A DNA stretch of 64,000 nucleotides from Proteobacteria bacterium UBA2363 (GCA_002344355.1 DDTN01000046.1:180524-244523); one strand, 5' to 3'; numbered from the stretch's first letter, positions 25,894 through 35,449 are shown. The notes: generated by a model from the letters alone, not told the origin. Translations and numbers: made by a program.

Positions 25894-26901
25894 ATGCCGC
25901 AATCGCCCCTGCCGCGCCTGGCCGTCACCCCGGGCGAACCGGCCGGCATCGGCATGGAACTGCTGGTGCGCCTGGCCCAGGCGCCCGACCTCGCCGCCGA
26001 CCTGGTCCTGATCGGCGACGCCGACCAGGCGCGCGCCACCGCCGACCGCCTGGGCCTGGCCCTGGCGCTGACCGATTACGACCCGGACCGGCGGACCGCC
26101 GGCGCCCGGCGTCCCGGCATGCTGCGCTGCCTGCACCGTCCGCTCGCGCGCGCCGCGCAGCCGGGCCGGCTGGATCCGGACAATGCCGCGGCGGTGCTCG
26201 ACACCCTGGCACGGGCCTGCGACGGCTGCCTGCAGGGCGGCTTCGAAGCGATGCTCACCCTGCCGGTGCACAAGGGCGTGATCAACCAGGCGGGAATCCC
26301 CTTCACCGGCCATACCGAGTTCCTGGCCGGGCGCTGCCGCAGCGGCGTGCTGATGCTGCTGGTGTCGGGCACGCTGCGGGTGGCGCTGGCGACCACCCAC
26401 CTGCCCCTGCGCGCGGTGCCTGCGGCCATCGACGGCCCCGGCCTGGCCGCCACCTTGGAGCGCCTCGATGCCGGGCTGCGCCGGGACTTCGGCCTGGCGG
26501 CGCCGCGCATCGCCGTGCTCGGCCTCAACCCGCATGCCGGGGAGGACGGCCACCTGGGCCGCGAGGAGATCGAGGTGATCGGACCGGTGCTGGACACACT
26601 GCGCGGCCGCGGCATGGCGCTGGCCGGCCCGCTGGCCGCCGACACCGCCTTCGTCGCCGGCCGCCGCGAGCGCCACGATGCCTTCCTTGCCATGTACCAC
26701 GACCAGGGCCTGCCGGTGCTCAAGGCGCTGGGCTTCGGCGCCGCGGTGAACGTCTCCCTGGGCCTGCCGGTGGTGCGCACCTCGGTCGACCACGGCGTGG
26801 CCCTGGACATCGCCGGCAGCGGCCGCGCCGATCCCGGCAGCGCCCTGGCCGCGGCCCGGCTGGCCCTGGCCATCGCCGCGCAGCGCGGCGGCGGCGCATG
26901 A
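25894..26901 (+). CDS. pdxA: 4-hydroxythreonine-4-phosphate dehydrogenase
   Basis: NAD-dependent enzyme of pyridoxal phosphate synthesis. A 335-residue protein: start motif AVTPGEPAGIGMEL, GFEAMLTLPVHKGVIN, TGHTEFLA, the metal His in AMYHDQGLPVLK, and VRTSVDHGVALDIAG. ATG at 25894 is preferred, with a GTG four codons upstream (25882) as the alternative. Its TGA overlaps the rsmA ATG (ATGA, 26898-26901). Confidence 0.95.
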   Translation: MPQSPLPRLAVTPGEPAGIGMELLVRLAQAPDLAADLVLIGDADQARATADRLGLALALTDYDPDRRTAGARRPGMLRCLHRPLARAAQPGRLDPDNAAAVLDTLARACDGCLQGGFEAMLTLPVHKGVINQAGIPFTGHTEFLAGRCRSGVLMLLVSGTLRVALATTHLPLRAVPAAIDGPGLAATLERLDAGLRRDFGLAAPRIAVLGLNPHAGEDGHLGREEIEVIGPVLDTLRGRGMALAGPLAADTAFVAGRRERHDAFLAMYHDQGLPVLKALGFGAAVNVSLGLPVVRTSVDHGVALDIAGSGRADPGSALAAARLALAIAAQRGGGA

Positions 26902-27680
26902 GCGCGACCGCCCACGTCCCGCGCAAGCGCTTCGGGCAGCACTTCCTGCACGATCCCGGGGTGCTCGCGCGGATCGTCGCGGCGATCTCGCCCAGGCCGG
27001 GCGAGGCCCTGGTCGAGATCGGTCCCGGCGAGGGCGCCCTGACCGACCCGCTGCTGGCCACGGGCGCGACCCTGACCGTGGTCGAGCTCGACCGCGACCT
27101 GGCCGAACGCCTGCGCGCGCGCCACGACCCGCGGCTCACCGTCGTGGAAGCCGACGCCCTGACCGTCGACTTCGGCGCCCTGGCGGCGGCCGGCGGCGCG
27201 CCCCTGCGCCTGGTCGGCAACCTGCCGTACAACGTCTCCTCGCCGATCCTGTTCCATTGCCTGGACCATCTGGACGCGATCGCCGACATGCACTTCATGC
27301 TGCAGAAGGAAGTCGTCGACCGCATGGCGGCGCCACCCGGCGACAAGACCTACGGCCGTCTCTCCGTGATGCTGCAGGCGCGCTGCACCGTCACGCCCCT
27401 GTTCGACGTCGGACCGGGGGCGTTCCGGCCGCCGCCCAAGGTCGACTCCGCCGTGGTGCGCCTGCAGCCCAGGCCGGCCGGCGAGCTGCCGGTGGCGGAC
27501 GCCGCGCGCTTCGCCGCGGTCGTCAAGGCGGCCTTCGCGCAGCGCCGCAAGACCCTGCGCAACGCCCTGTCCGGCCTGCTCGATGCCGAACGGATCGCCG
27601 CCGCCGGCATCGATCCCGGCAGCCGCGCCGAGCAGGTGCCGGTCGAGGGCTTCGTCGCCCTGGCCGCGCTCGCCGGCTGA
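26898..27680 (+). CDS. rsmA: 16S rRNA dimethyladenosine transferase RsmA/KsgA
   Basis: Dimethylates A1518 and A1519 of 16S rRNA and acts as a late 30S assembly checkpoint. The 260-residue protein shows RKRFGQHFLHD, SAM motif I VEIGPGEGALT, motif IV GNLPYNVSSPILF, and the C-terminal FAQRRKTLRNAL region. Overlaps the pdxA stop by four bases. In many gammaproteobacteria apaG and apaH follow; here they do not. Confidence 0.96.
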   Translation: MSATAHVPRKRFGQHFLHDPGVLARIVAAISPRPGEALVEIGPGEGALTDPLLATGATLTVVELDRDLAERLRARHDPRLTVVEADALTVDFGALAAAGGAPLRLVGNLPYNVSSPILFHCLDHLDAIADMHFMLQKEVVDRMAAPPGDKTYGRLSVMLQARCTVTPLFDVGPGAFRPPPKVDSAVVRLQPRPAGELPVADAARFAAVVKAAFAQRRKTLRNALSGLLDAERIAAAGIDPGSRAEQVPVEGFVALAALAG

Positions 27681-27783
27681 GGCGGCTGGCCGCCGGGGCG
27701 CGGCGCCGGAGGCCGTGGACCGGTTCAACCGCCTCGCCATTGGCGCGATTCCGGTAACCTGCCCGCCCGATGGAGAATCCAGA

Positions 27784-28977
27784 ATGACTTCCCCGCTGCC
27801 GCCGCTGCGCCTGAAGCGCGGCGAGGACCGCCGCCTCCGCCACGGCCACCCGTGGATCTACAGCAACGAGATCGACACCGCGCAGACGCCGCTCAAGGCC
27901 TTCGAGCCCGGCGAGCAGGTCCAGGTCCAGGACAGCCGCGGCGAGCCGGTCGGCATCGCCTACGTCAACCCGCACAGCCTGATCAGCGCGCGCCTGCTCA
28001 GCCGCCGTCCCGACGGCGCCGCCGACCGCGGCCTCGTTGCCGAACGGCTGCGCGTGGCCCTGCGCCTGCGCGAGCGCCTGTATCCGACGCCGCACTACCG
28101 CCTGGTGCACGGCGAGAGCGACGGCCTGCCCGGCCTGGTGCTGGACCGCTACGGCGAGGTCGTGGTCGGCCAGATCGCCACCGCCGGCATGGAGCGGCTG
28201 CGCCCGGAGATCGAGGCGGCGGTCGCCGAGGTCGTCGGTCCGGCCTGCCTGGTCTGGCGCAACGCCGGCAGCGCCCGCCGCCTGGAGCAGCTGCCCGAGT
28301 ATGTCGAGGCCGGCATCGGCGAGCTGCCGGACCGCATCCAGGCGGTCGAGGACGGCCTCACCTTCACGGTGCCGCTGGTCAGCGCCCAGAAGACCGGCTG
28401 GTTCTACGACCAGCGCGCCAACCGCGACCTGCTGATGCGCCTGGGCAGCGGCGAGCGCCTGCTCGACGTTTTCGCCTACCAGGGCGGCTGGGGCCTGCGC
28501 GCCGCCGCCACCTTCGCGCGCGAGGTGATCTGCGTCGACAGTTCGCTGCCGAGCTGCCAGGCGATCGAGGCCAATGCCGCCGCCAACGGCCTGTCCGGCC
28601 GCGTCGACACCCTGCACGCCGACGCCTTCGAGGCGCTCAAGGCGCTGCGCGAGGACGGCCAGCGCTTCGACGTCGTGGTGCTCGACCCGCCGGCCTTCAT
28701 CAAGCGCCGCAAGGACCACAAGGAGGGCGTGCAGGCCTACCGCCGGATCAACCAGCTGGCGATGAAGCTGCTGGCCCCGGACGGCCTGCTGGTGACCTGC
28801 TCGTGCTCGCACCACCTTTCCGAGGAGGAGCTGATGGCGGCGGTGCAGGACAGTGCGGTGCGGACCGGCCGCCATGTCGCGGTGCTGGCCCGGCTGCAGC
28901 AGGGCCCCGACCACCCTGTGCTGCCGGCGGTCGCCGAGACCGCCTACCTCAAGGGCCTGCTCTGCCGGGTGACCTGA
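27784..28977 (+). CDS. RlmI-like class I SAM-dependent rRNA (cytosine-C5) methyltransferase
   Basis: A 397-residue protein of the COG1092/RlmI family, which methylates 23S rRNA cytosines. Features: an N-terminal PUA-like domain (RLKRGEDRRLRHGHPWIYSNEI), a central region with LVHGESDGLPGLVLDRYG, a FYDQRANR segment, SAM motif I LLDVFAYQGGWGLRAA and the catalytic-type LDPPAFIKRRKD with TCSCSHHL. RBS GGAGAA lies before the ATG. RlmI versus its paralogues cannot be separated here. Confidence 0.88.
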   Translation: MTSPLPPLRLKRGEDRRLRHGHPWIYSNEIDTAQTPLKAFEPGEQVQVQDSRGEPVGIAYVNPHSLISARLLSRRPDGAADRGLVAERLRVALRLRERLYPTPHYRLVHGESDGLPGLVLDRYGEVVVGQIATAGMERLRPEIEAAVAEVVGPACLVWRNAGSARRLEQLPEYVEAGIGELPDRIQAVEDGLTFTVPLVSAQKTGWFYDQRANRDLLMRLGSGERLLDVFAYQGGWGLRAAATFAREVICVDSSLPSCQAIEANAAANGLSGRVDTLHADAFEALKALREDGQRFDVVVLDPPAFIKRRKDHKEGVQAYRRINQLAMKLLAPDGLLVTCSCSHHLSEEELMAAVQDSAVRTGRHVAVLARLQQGPDHPVLPAVAETAYLKGLLCRVT

Positions 28978-29130
28978 TGCGCGAAAGCGCCGCTGCGACC
29001 GGATGCCCCGGCCAGGGCATCGGCCGGCGGGCGGGCGCGGCCTGAGTAGCCCTGGCCAGGCCGCCCGCGGGCGGCCGGGCGCCGGCGCTATGCTGCGCCG
29101 GCATCCACTGCTGCCCCTGGGGAGACGGCC

Positions 29131-30705
29131 ATGTCTGGAAGGCGCCATCGGCTGGTCGCCGTCCTGGTCCCGATGGTGCTGTCCGCGCCCGGTCCGGTCG
29201 GCCAGGCGGCGGCCGACCCGGGTCCGGTCGGCCACGACAACGGCGAGGCGCACGCCTGCACCGGCGTCCAGCCCGGCACCCCGGCCGTGCTCTGCGTGCG
29301 TGCCGGGGCCCCGCCCGGTGGCGACGGCAGCGCCGCGGCGCCGCTGGCCACGATCCAGGCAGCCCTGCTCGCGGCCAGGGCCGGCGACATCATCCAGGTC
29401 GCCGCCGGAACCTATCCGGAGAACCTGGCGCTGGGCGCCTTCAATGCCCCGACCCCGCGCCACCTGCGGTTGCTGGGCGGCTTCGCCGCGGACTTCTCGG
29501 CGCGTGACGCCGGCAACCATCCGGCGGTGGTGGACGGCGGCGGCCTGGCGCCGGCGGTGCAGATGCACCTGTCCGGCAGCGGCGAGTCCGTGCTCGACGG
29601 CTTCCGGATCACCGGCGGCGTCGGCCTGGGCAGCAGCTGGCAGGACGGCTACGGCCATGGCGGCGGCGTCTACCTGGTGCTCGAAGGCCCGGGCCGGGTC
29701 ACCGTTTCGCACAACGCCATCCACGGCAACCGCACGCGCCACCACACCACCCTGGACAGCCGCGGCGGCGGCATCCATGCCCGCAACCAGTCGGGCGGCA
29801 CCGCCGCCGGCGAGGTCCGCATCGAGCACAACCACGTCTTCGACAACCTCGGCGGCAAGGGTGCCGGCATCCATGTCGCCGGACGCCAGGCGGCGCTGGT
29901 CCACAACCGGGTGCAGGACAACATCGCCCACAACGACCACGGCGGCGGCATCTACGTGTCCACCGCCGGCACCGAACTGCGCGGCAACCTCGTGCAGGGC
30001 AACCGGGTCGGCGCCACGGTCGGCTATGGCTGGGGCGGCGGCCTGCTGGTGGCGGCGGCGCAGGCCGACCTGCAGGGCAACCTGTTCACCGGCAACCAGG
30101 CGCCGACCGCCGGCGCCGGCGTGTTCTGGGACGAGGGTGCGGTCGGAACGATGCGCAACGACCTGGTGGTCGGCAACGGCTGCCCGTCCGGCAACCGCTC
30201 GGCGGCGGCCATCTACGTCGACGGTGGCCCGGGCGGCCCCTCGGCCGTCACCCTGGAATCGGTCACCGTCGCCGGCCACCTGTGCCCGGACACCGAGCCC
30301 GGCGGCGCCGCCATCGTCGTCGAGGCCGGCTCGACCCTGCAGGTGCGCAACAGCATCGTCTGGGGCAACAGCCGCGAGTTCGCGACGCTGTCGGGCGGCA
30401 GCCACGCGGTCTCCTGGTCGATCTCCCAGCAACCGGGCACCGGCAACTTCTGGGCCGATCCCGCCTTCGCCGACGCCGCGGCCGGCGACTATCACCTGCG
30501 GTCGACCGCCGGCCGCCACACGCCGTCCGGCTGGGTGCACGACGACCTCGACAGCCCGGCGATCGACGCCGGCGACCCGGCCGCGCCGTTCGCCGCCGAG
30601 ACCCAGCCCAACGGCGGCCGCATCAACCTGGGCGCCTACGGCAACACCGCGCAGGCCAGTCGCAGCGGAGCCGGCGACGGCATCTTCGCCGACGGCTTCC
30701 AGTGA
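29131..30705 (+). CDS. Secreted right-handed beta-helix protein with FADGFQ tail
   Basis: A 524-residue exported protein: signal peptide (to about residue 28), then pectin-lyase-like parallel beta-helix coils recognisable by repeated GGGI/GAGI turns (GGGIHARN, GAGIHVAG, GGGIYVST, GAGVFWD) and Asn ladders, with a choice-of-anchor-like DUF1565-type start (PLATIQAALLAARAGDIIQVAAGTYPE). No polysaccharide lyase catalytic triad is evident. It ends GAGDGIFADGFQ, close to the tail of the cytochrome-domain protein at 6529-7041. GGGGAG precedes the ATG. Confidence 0.8.
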   Translation: MSGRRHRLVAVLVPMVLSAPGPVGQAAADPGPVGHDNGEAHACTGVQPGTPAVLCVRAGAPPGGDGSAAAPLATIQAALLAARAGDIIQVAAGTYPENLALGAFNAPTPRHLRLLGGFAADFSARDAGNHPAVVDGGGLAPAVQMHLSGSGESVLDGFRITGGVGLGSSWQDGYGHGGGVYLVLEGPGRVTVSHNAIHGNRTRHHTTLDSRGGGIHARNQSGGTAAGEVRIEHNHVFDNLGGKGAGIHVAGRQAALVHNRVQDNIAHNDHGGGIYVSTAGTELRGNLVQGNRVGATVGYGWGGGLLVAAAQADLQGNLFTGNQAPTAGAGVFWDEGAVGTMRNDLVVGNGCPSGNRSAAAIYVDGGPGGPSAVTLESVTVAGHLCPDTEPGGAAIVVEAGSTLQVRNSIVWGNSREFATLSGGSHAVSWSISQQPGTGNFWADPAFADAAAGDYHLRSTAGRHTPSGWVHDDLDSPAIDAGDPAAPFAAETQPNGGRINLGAYGNTAQASRSGAGDGIFADGFQ

Positions 30706-30800
30706 CGGGCGCCGGCGCCACGGCAAGCATCCGGGCTAGACTGGCCGCGACGCCGCGCGCACCGCGCCCGCCCCGCCACCCTCGCCCTGCCAGGCCCGCC

Positions 30801-31073
30801 ATGACCCCCGCCAGCCGAGCCGCCTTCAGCCACCTGTTCGCCGGCCTGTTCGCCGTGCTGGCCCTGGTCCGCCTGTACGAGTTCCGCAACACCGGCACGC
30901 CGCCTGAGCTGCTTGCCGGCCTGGGCTTCGCGCTGCTGGCGATCGCCTCGTTCCGCGATGCCCGCGGCGCGGCGCGCGCGCAGCCGCCGCGCGCCGATGC
31001 CCTCACCCGCTACGCCGGCATCGCCGGCCTGGCGCTGGTCGCCAGCGCCATCGTGCTGCGCTTCATGGCCTGA
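30801..31073 (+). CDS. Small three-helix membrane protein of unknown function
   Basis: A 90-residue hydrophobic protein with helices near 8-24, 33-50 and 68-88, separated by a short charged segment (RDARGAARAQ). No family recognised. The ATG at 30801 is chosen because upstream sequence in frame is an Arg/Pro-rich shadow of the previous gene; TAGACT at 30737-30742 may be a -10 element. Confidence 0.6.
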   Translation: MTPASRAAFSHLFAGLFAVLALVRLYEFRNTGTPPELLAGLGFALLAIASFRDARGAARAQPPRADALTRYAGIAGLALVASAIVLRFMA

Positions 31074-31208
31074 GCGGGACTGCGACAGAACCGGCCAGGT
31101 GCCGCCTGCGCCCGCAGGCGGTGCCTGGGCGAAGCCCGGTGCGGGCGTTCGCCATGCCATCACGCGACGGCTGCCAGCCTGCCGCCGCCAACCCGAGGAA
31201 CCCCGCCC

Positions 31209-31832
31209 ATGAAGCTGCACTACCTGCCCGGCGCCTGTCCCCTGGCTTCCCATATCGTGCTGGAGTGGATCGGCCGGCCTTACGAGGCGGTCCGCATGTC
31301 GCGCAGCGCGCTGAAGTCCCCCGAGTACCTGGCGCTCAACCCGAACGGATCGGTGCCGACCCTGGTCGACGACGACGGCTGGGTGCTGGTCGAGAGCGTG
31401 GCGATCCTGAACTACCTGGCCGACCTGCACCCGGAAGCCGGGCTGGCCGGCGACGGCAGCGCGCGGGCGCGCGCGCGGGTCAACCGCTGGCTTGGCCTGC
31501 TCAACTCCGACGTGCACAAGGCCTTCCTGCCGCTGTTCCAGCCCGGCCGCTTCCACGACGACAGCGGCCAGCACGACGCGCTGAAGGCGAAGGCGCGCGG
31601 CAACGTCCGCGACCTGCTGGCGCGGATCGACGGCGACCTCGCCGGCGACGGCCGGGCCTGGCTGGCCGGCGACCGCCCCAGCCTGGCCGATCCCTACCTG
31701 TACGTGGTGTTGCGCTGGGCGGCGGCCACCGGCGTCGACCTGGAAGGCCTGGCTGCCCTCGCCGCCTTCCGCGGCCGGATGGAGGCGGATCCGGCCGTGC
31801 AGCGGGCGCTGGCGGCCGAAGGCCTCACCTGA
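31209..31832 (+). CDS. Glutathione S-transferase, beta-class-like
   Basis: A 207-residue cytosolic GST. The N-terminal thioredoxin-fold domain has YLPGACPLASHIVLEW with the beta-class-type Cys10, NPNGSVPTLVDDDG (cis-Pro) and ESVAILNYLAD. The C-terminal helical domain has LAGDRPSLADPYLYVVLRW, the N-capping/hydrophobic staple region. A likely role is detoxification or disulfide reduction. GAGGAA precedes the ATG. Convergent with prpC. Confidence 0.9.
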   Translation: MKLHYLPGACPLASHIVLEWIGRPYEAVRMSRSALKSPEYLALNPNGSVPTLVDDDGWVLVESVAILNYLADLHPEAGLAGDGSARARARVNRWLGLLNSDVHKAFLPLFQPGRFHDDSGQHDALKAKARGNVRDLLARIDGDLAGDGRAWLAGDRPSLADPYLYVVLRWAAATGVDLEGLAALAAFRGRMEADPAVQRALAAEGLT

Positions 31833-31958
31833 GCCTGCGGTGTCGCGGGCGGTTACGCCGCGACCCCCTCCCCGGCGCGCAGGGACCGGTACGCGCGTGA
31901 ACCCGGCGAGTCCCGTACGCCGGGGCCGATCGCCTGTCCTGGCCGGGGACGGCCGCCG

Positions 31959-33104
31959 TCAGCGCGACTCGATCGGCGGGTAGGGGCGTTCCTCGGGACC
32001 GGTGTAGTGGGCGCTGGGGCGGATGATCTTGCCGTCCTCGCGCTGCTCGATGACGTGGGCCGCCCAGCCGGTGGTGCGGGCGATCACGAACAGCGGCGTG
32101 AACATGGCGGTCGGCACGCCCATCATGTGGTAGGCGGAGGCCGAGTACCAGTCCAGGTTGGGGAACATCTTCTTGAGGTCCCACATCAGCGTCTCGATCC
32201 GCTCGGAGACCTCGAACAGGGTCGGGTTGCCGCCCTCGCGGCACAGCGAGCGGCTGATCTCCTTGATGATCGGGTTGCGCGGATCGCCGATCGTGTAGAC
32301 CGGGTGGCCGAAGCCGATCACGATCTCGCGGCGCTCGACGCGCGCCCGGATGTCGGCCTCGGCGGCGTCGGCGCCGTCGTAGCGGGCGATGATCTCCATC
32401 GCCACCTCGTTGGCGCCGCCGTGCTTGGGCCCGCGCAGGGCGCCGATCGCGCCGGTGATGCACGAGTGCAGGTCCGAGCCGGTGCCGGCGATGACCCGGG
32501 CGGTGAAGGTGCTGGCGTTGAACTCGTGCTCGGCGTAGAGGATCAGGGACTTGTCCAGGGCGTCGACGTGCAGGTCCGGCGCCGGCCTGCCGTGCAGCAG
32601 GTGCAGGAAATGCCCGGCCACCGTGGCGTCGTCGGTCTCGACTTCGATGCGCCGGCCGTGCCGGGTGAAGTGCCACCAGTACAGCAGCATCGAGCCGAAA
32701 CTGGCGACCAGGCGGTCGGCGATCTCGCGCGCCTCGGCCGGCGGGTGGCCCTCGCGCTCGGGCAGGACGGTGCCCAGCACCGAGCAGCCGGTGCGCATCA
32801 CGTCCATCGGGTGGGCGTTGGCGGGCACCAGCTCCAGGGCCTCCTGGACGATCGCCGGCAGGCCGCGCAGGCGCTTCAGGCGCGTCCGGTAGGCACGCAG
32901 GCGGTCGGCGCTCGGCAGGCTGCCGTGGATCAGCAGGTGCGCGACCTCCTCGAAGCTGGACCGGGTCGCCAGGTCCTTGATGTCGTAGCCCCGGTAGTGA
33001 AGGTCGTTGCCGCTGCGGCCGACCGTGCACAGGGCGGTGTTGCCGGCGGCGGTGCCGCTCAGGGCCACCGACTTCTTGGGCTTCGGCAGGGTGCTCTCGG
33101 ACAT
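31959..33104 (-). CDS. prpC: 2-methylcitrate synthase
   Basis: Condenses propionyl-CoA with oxaloacetate in the methylcitrate cycle. The 381-residue protein is the short citrate-synthase type. Catalytic residues lie in HEFNASTFTARV, GPKHGGANE, GFGHPVYTIGDPR and PTAMFTPLFVIART. The VYTIGDPRN variant and the prpB neighbour favour methylcitrate synthase over citrate synthase. Starts 11 bases after the prpB stop. Confidence 0.93.
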   Translation of the reverse strand: MSESTLPKPKKSVALSGTAAGNTALCTVGRSGNDLHYRGYDIKDLATRSSFEEVAHLLIHGSLPSADRLRAYRTRLKRLRGLPAIVQEALELVPANAHPMDVMRTGCSVLGTVLPEREGHPPAEAREIADRLVASFGSMLLYWWHFTRHGRRIEVETDDATVAGHFLHLLHGRPAPDLHVDALDKSLILYAEHEFNASTFTARVIAGTGSDLHSCITGAIGALRGPKHGGANEVAMEIIARYDGADAAEADIRARVERREIVIGFGHPVYTIGDPRNPIIKEISRSLCREGGNPTLFEVSERIETLMWDLKKMFPNLDWYSASAYHMMGVPTAMFTPLFVIARTTGWAAHVIEQREDGKIIRPSAHYTGPEERPYPPIESR

Positions 33105-33115
33105 GTGTGGCTCCG

Positions 33116-34003
33116 TCAGTTCTTGCTGGCGAACAGCGCGTCGAGGCGCCGCTCGTAGTCGTGGTAGCCGATCCGCTCGTACAGTTCCTCGCGGGTCTGC
33201 ATGGTGTCGAGCACGGCCTTCTGGTGGCCGTCGCGGCGGATCGCCTCGTAGACGGCCTCGGCGGCGCGGTTCATGGCCCGGAACGCGCTCAGCGGATACA
33301 GCTGGATGGCGACGCCGGCGCCGGCCAGCTCGTCGCGGGTGAACAGCGGGGTCTTGCCGAACTCGGTGATGTTGGCCAGGACCGGCACGCCGACGGCATC
33401 GACGAAACGGCGGTAGGTGTCGAGATCGTAGGCGGCCTCGGCGAAGATGCCGTCGGCGCCGGCCTCGACGCAGGCGATCGCCCGCTCGATGGCGGCGTCG
33501 ACGCCTTCCACCGCGATCGCGTCGGTGCGCGCGATCAGGAAGAAGCCCGGGTCGGTGCGGGCGTCGGCGGCGGCCTTGACGCGGTCGGCCATCTCGCCGG
33601 TGGCGACGATCTCCTTGCCCGGCCGGTGGCCGCAGCGCTTGGCGCCGACCTGGTCCTCGATGTGGCAGGCCGCGGCGCCGGCCTTGATCAGCGACTTCAC
33701 GGTGCGCTCGATGTTGAACGCGCTCGGGCCGAAGCCGGTGTCGATGTCGACCAGCAGCGGCAGCTCGCAGACGTCGGTGATCCGGCGGACGTCGACCAGC
33801 ACGTCCTCCAGGCCGCTGATGCCGAGGTCGGGCAGGCCCAGCGAGCCGGCGGCGACGCCGCCGCCGCTGAGGTAGATCGCCCGGTAGCCGGCTCGGCGCG
33901 CCAGCAGCGCATGGTTGGCGTTGATCGCGCCGACCACCTGCAGGGGGGACTCGGCAGCGAGGGCGGCACGGAAGCGCGTGCCGGGGGAGGCGGAGGACGA
34001 CAT
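33116..34003 (-). CDS. prpB: Methylisocitrate lyase
   Basis: Splits 2-methylisocitrate into succinate and pyruvate. A 295-residue protein of the isocitrate lyase/PEP mutase superfamily with YLSGGGVAAGSLGLPDLG, LLVDIDTGFG (metal-binding Asp) and the catalytic loop AKRCGHRPGKE. RBS AGGAGT lies 5-10 bases before the ATG at 34003. Downstream is prpC and upstream mdh, all on the minus strand. Confidence 0.95.
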   Translation of the reverse strand: MSSSASPGTRFRAALAAESPLQVVGAINANHALLARRAGYRAIYLSGGGVAAGSLGLPDLGISGLEDVLVDVRRITDVCELPLLVDIDTGFGPSAFNIERTVKSLIKAGAAACHIEDQVGAKRCGHRPGKEIVATGEMADRVKAAADARTDPGFFLIARTDAIAVEGVDAAIERAIACVEAGADGIFAEAAYDLDTYRRFVDAVGVPVLANITEFGKTPLFTRDELAGAGVAIQLYPLSAFRAMNRAAEAVYEAIRRDGHQKAVLDTMQTREELYERIGYHDYERRLDALFASKN

Positions 34004-34053
34004 CGGGACTCCTGGGCAGGGGCGGGTGGCGGCCTGGCCACCCGCGCAGTGGC

Positions 34054-35037
34054 TCAGATCAGGTGGGCGACGCCGGCGCGCTCCTCCTCGAGCTCGGCCA
34101 GGGTCTTGTCCATCATGCTGCGGCTGTAGTCGTCGATCGGCAGGCCGGCGACGCGCGTGTACCCGCCGTCCTGGCAGGTCACCGGCACGCCGTACATGAC
34201 GCCCTCGGGGATGCCGTAGCTGCCGTCGGACGGCACGCCCATGGTCACCCAGCGGCCGTTGCTGCCGAGCAGCCAGTCGCGCATGTGGTCGATGGCGGCG
34301 TTGGCCGCCGAGGCGGCCGACGACAGGCCGCGCGCCTCGATGATCGCCGCGCCGCGCTTGCCGACCGTCGGGATGAAGGTCTCGCGGTTCCACGCCTCGT
34401 CGGCGATGCGCTCCATGAGCGACGCGCCGCCGGCGGTGGCGAACCGGTAGTCCGGGTACATGGTCGGGCTGTGGTTGCCCCAGACCACCAGCCTGTCGAT
34501 GTCGGCGACCGCGACACCGGCCTTGCCGGCGAGCTGGGACAGCGCGCGGTTGTGGTCCAGGCGCAGCATCGCGGTGAAGTTGCCGGGCGGCAGGTCCGGC
34601 GCCGACTTCATGGCGATCCAGGCGTTGGTGTTGGCCGGGTTGCCGACCACCAGGACCCTGACGTCGCGGCTGGCGACCCTGTTCAGCGCCGCGCCCTGGA
34701 CCGTGAAGATCTTCGCGTTCTCGAGCAGCAGGTCGCGGCGCTCCATGCCCGGGCCGCGCGGCCGGGCGCCGACCAGCAGGGCGACGTCGGCGTCCTTGAA
34801 GGCGATCTCGGGGTCGTCGGTGCCGACCATGCCCGCCAGCAGCGGGAACGCGCAGTCCTCGAGCTCCATCATCACGCCGCGCAGCGCGGCCTGCGCCTTG
34901 TCCAGCGGCAGTTCCAGCATCTGCAGGATCACCGGCTGGTCCTTGCCGAGCATCTCGCCGGAGGCGATCCGGAACAGCAGGGAGTAGCCGATCTGGCCGG
35001 CGGCGCCGGTCACGGCAACGCGGACGGGAGTCTTCAT
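34054..35037 (-). CDS. mdh: Malate dehydrogenase
   Basis: NAD-dependent oxidation of malate to oxaloacetate. The 327-residue protein is of the LDH-like MDH group 1 type: VAVTGAAGQIGYSLLFRI at the N-terminus, ARPRGPGMERRDLL substrate loop, VGNPANTNAWIAMK, RLDHNRAL and the catalytic His in WGNHSPTMYPD. Lies 50 bases upstream of prpB; its product oxaloacetate is the co-substrate of PrpC, so the three genes make a sensible unit. Confidence 0.96.
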   Translation of the reverse strand: MKTPVRVAVTGAAGQIGYSLLFRIASGEMLGKDQPVILQMLELPLDKAQAALRGVMMELEDCAFPLLAGMVGTDDPEIAFKDADVALLVGARPRGPGMERRDLLLENAKIFTVQGAALNRVASRDVRVLVVGNPANTNAWIAMKSAPDLPPGNFTAMLRLDHNRALSQLAGKAGVAVADIDRLVVWGNHSPTMYPDYRFATAGGASLMERIADEAWNRETFIPTVGKRGAAIIEARGLSSAASAANAAIDHMRDWLLGSNGRWVTMGVPSDGSYGIPEGVMYGVPVTCQDGGYTRVAGLPIDDYSRSMMDKTLAELEEERAGVAHLI

Positions 35038-35082
35038 GGGCGGGTCTCTTGCGCTATCGGAAGGGAGGAGGCGGGTGCGGGG

Positions 35083-35433
35083 TCAGGGGGAACGGCGCGA
35101 CAGCTCGACGATGCGGGCGGGGTTGTAGCCGTTGACCACGGTGTCGTCGACCAGGGTCAAGGGCACGCCGCGGCCGCCGAGCGCGCGCCACGCCCGCTGG
35201 TTGGCGATCGAGGCCTCGACGTCGCGCTCGACCCAGGCGATGCCGGCACGCTGGAGGTCGCCGCGCAGGCGCTCGCAATAGCCGCACTGGCGGGTGCTGA
35301 ACATGATCACGCGGTCCTGGCCGACCAGGCCGCGCGCCTCGGCGATCGCGCCGCCGCCACGGCCCGGCCAGAGCACGGCCAGCGCGAACAGCAGACCGGC
35401 GGTGGCGAACAACAGGCGCGGCGATACGGTCAT
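35083..35433 (-). CDS. Membrane-anchored glutaredoxin
   Basis: A 116-residue protein with an N-terminal hydrophobic segment (residues 7-22; signal anchor or cleavable signal) and a glutaredoxin domain with active site CGYC (Cys50-Cys53), the GVPLTLVDD cis-Pro loop and the VVNGYNPARI ending. The export signal suggests a periplasmic or membrane-facing thiol oxidoreductase. Its stop is 45 bases upstream of the mdh start and its start 16 bases after the aminotransferase stop. Confidence 0.85.
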   Translation of the reverse strand: MTVSPRLLFATAGLLFALAVLWPGRGGGAIAEARGLVGQDRVIMFSTRQCGYCERLRGDLQRAGIAWVERDVEASIANQRAWRALGGRGVPLTLVDDTVVNGYNPARIVELSRRSP

Positions 35434-35449
35434 GGCGATGCGGCCAGGC

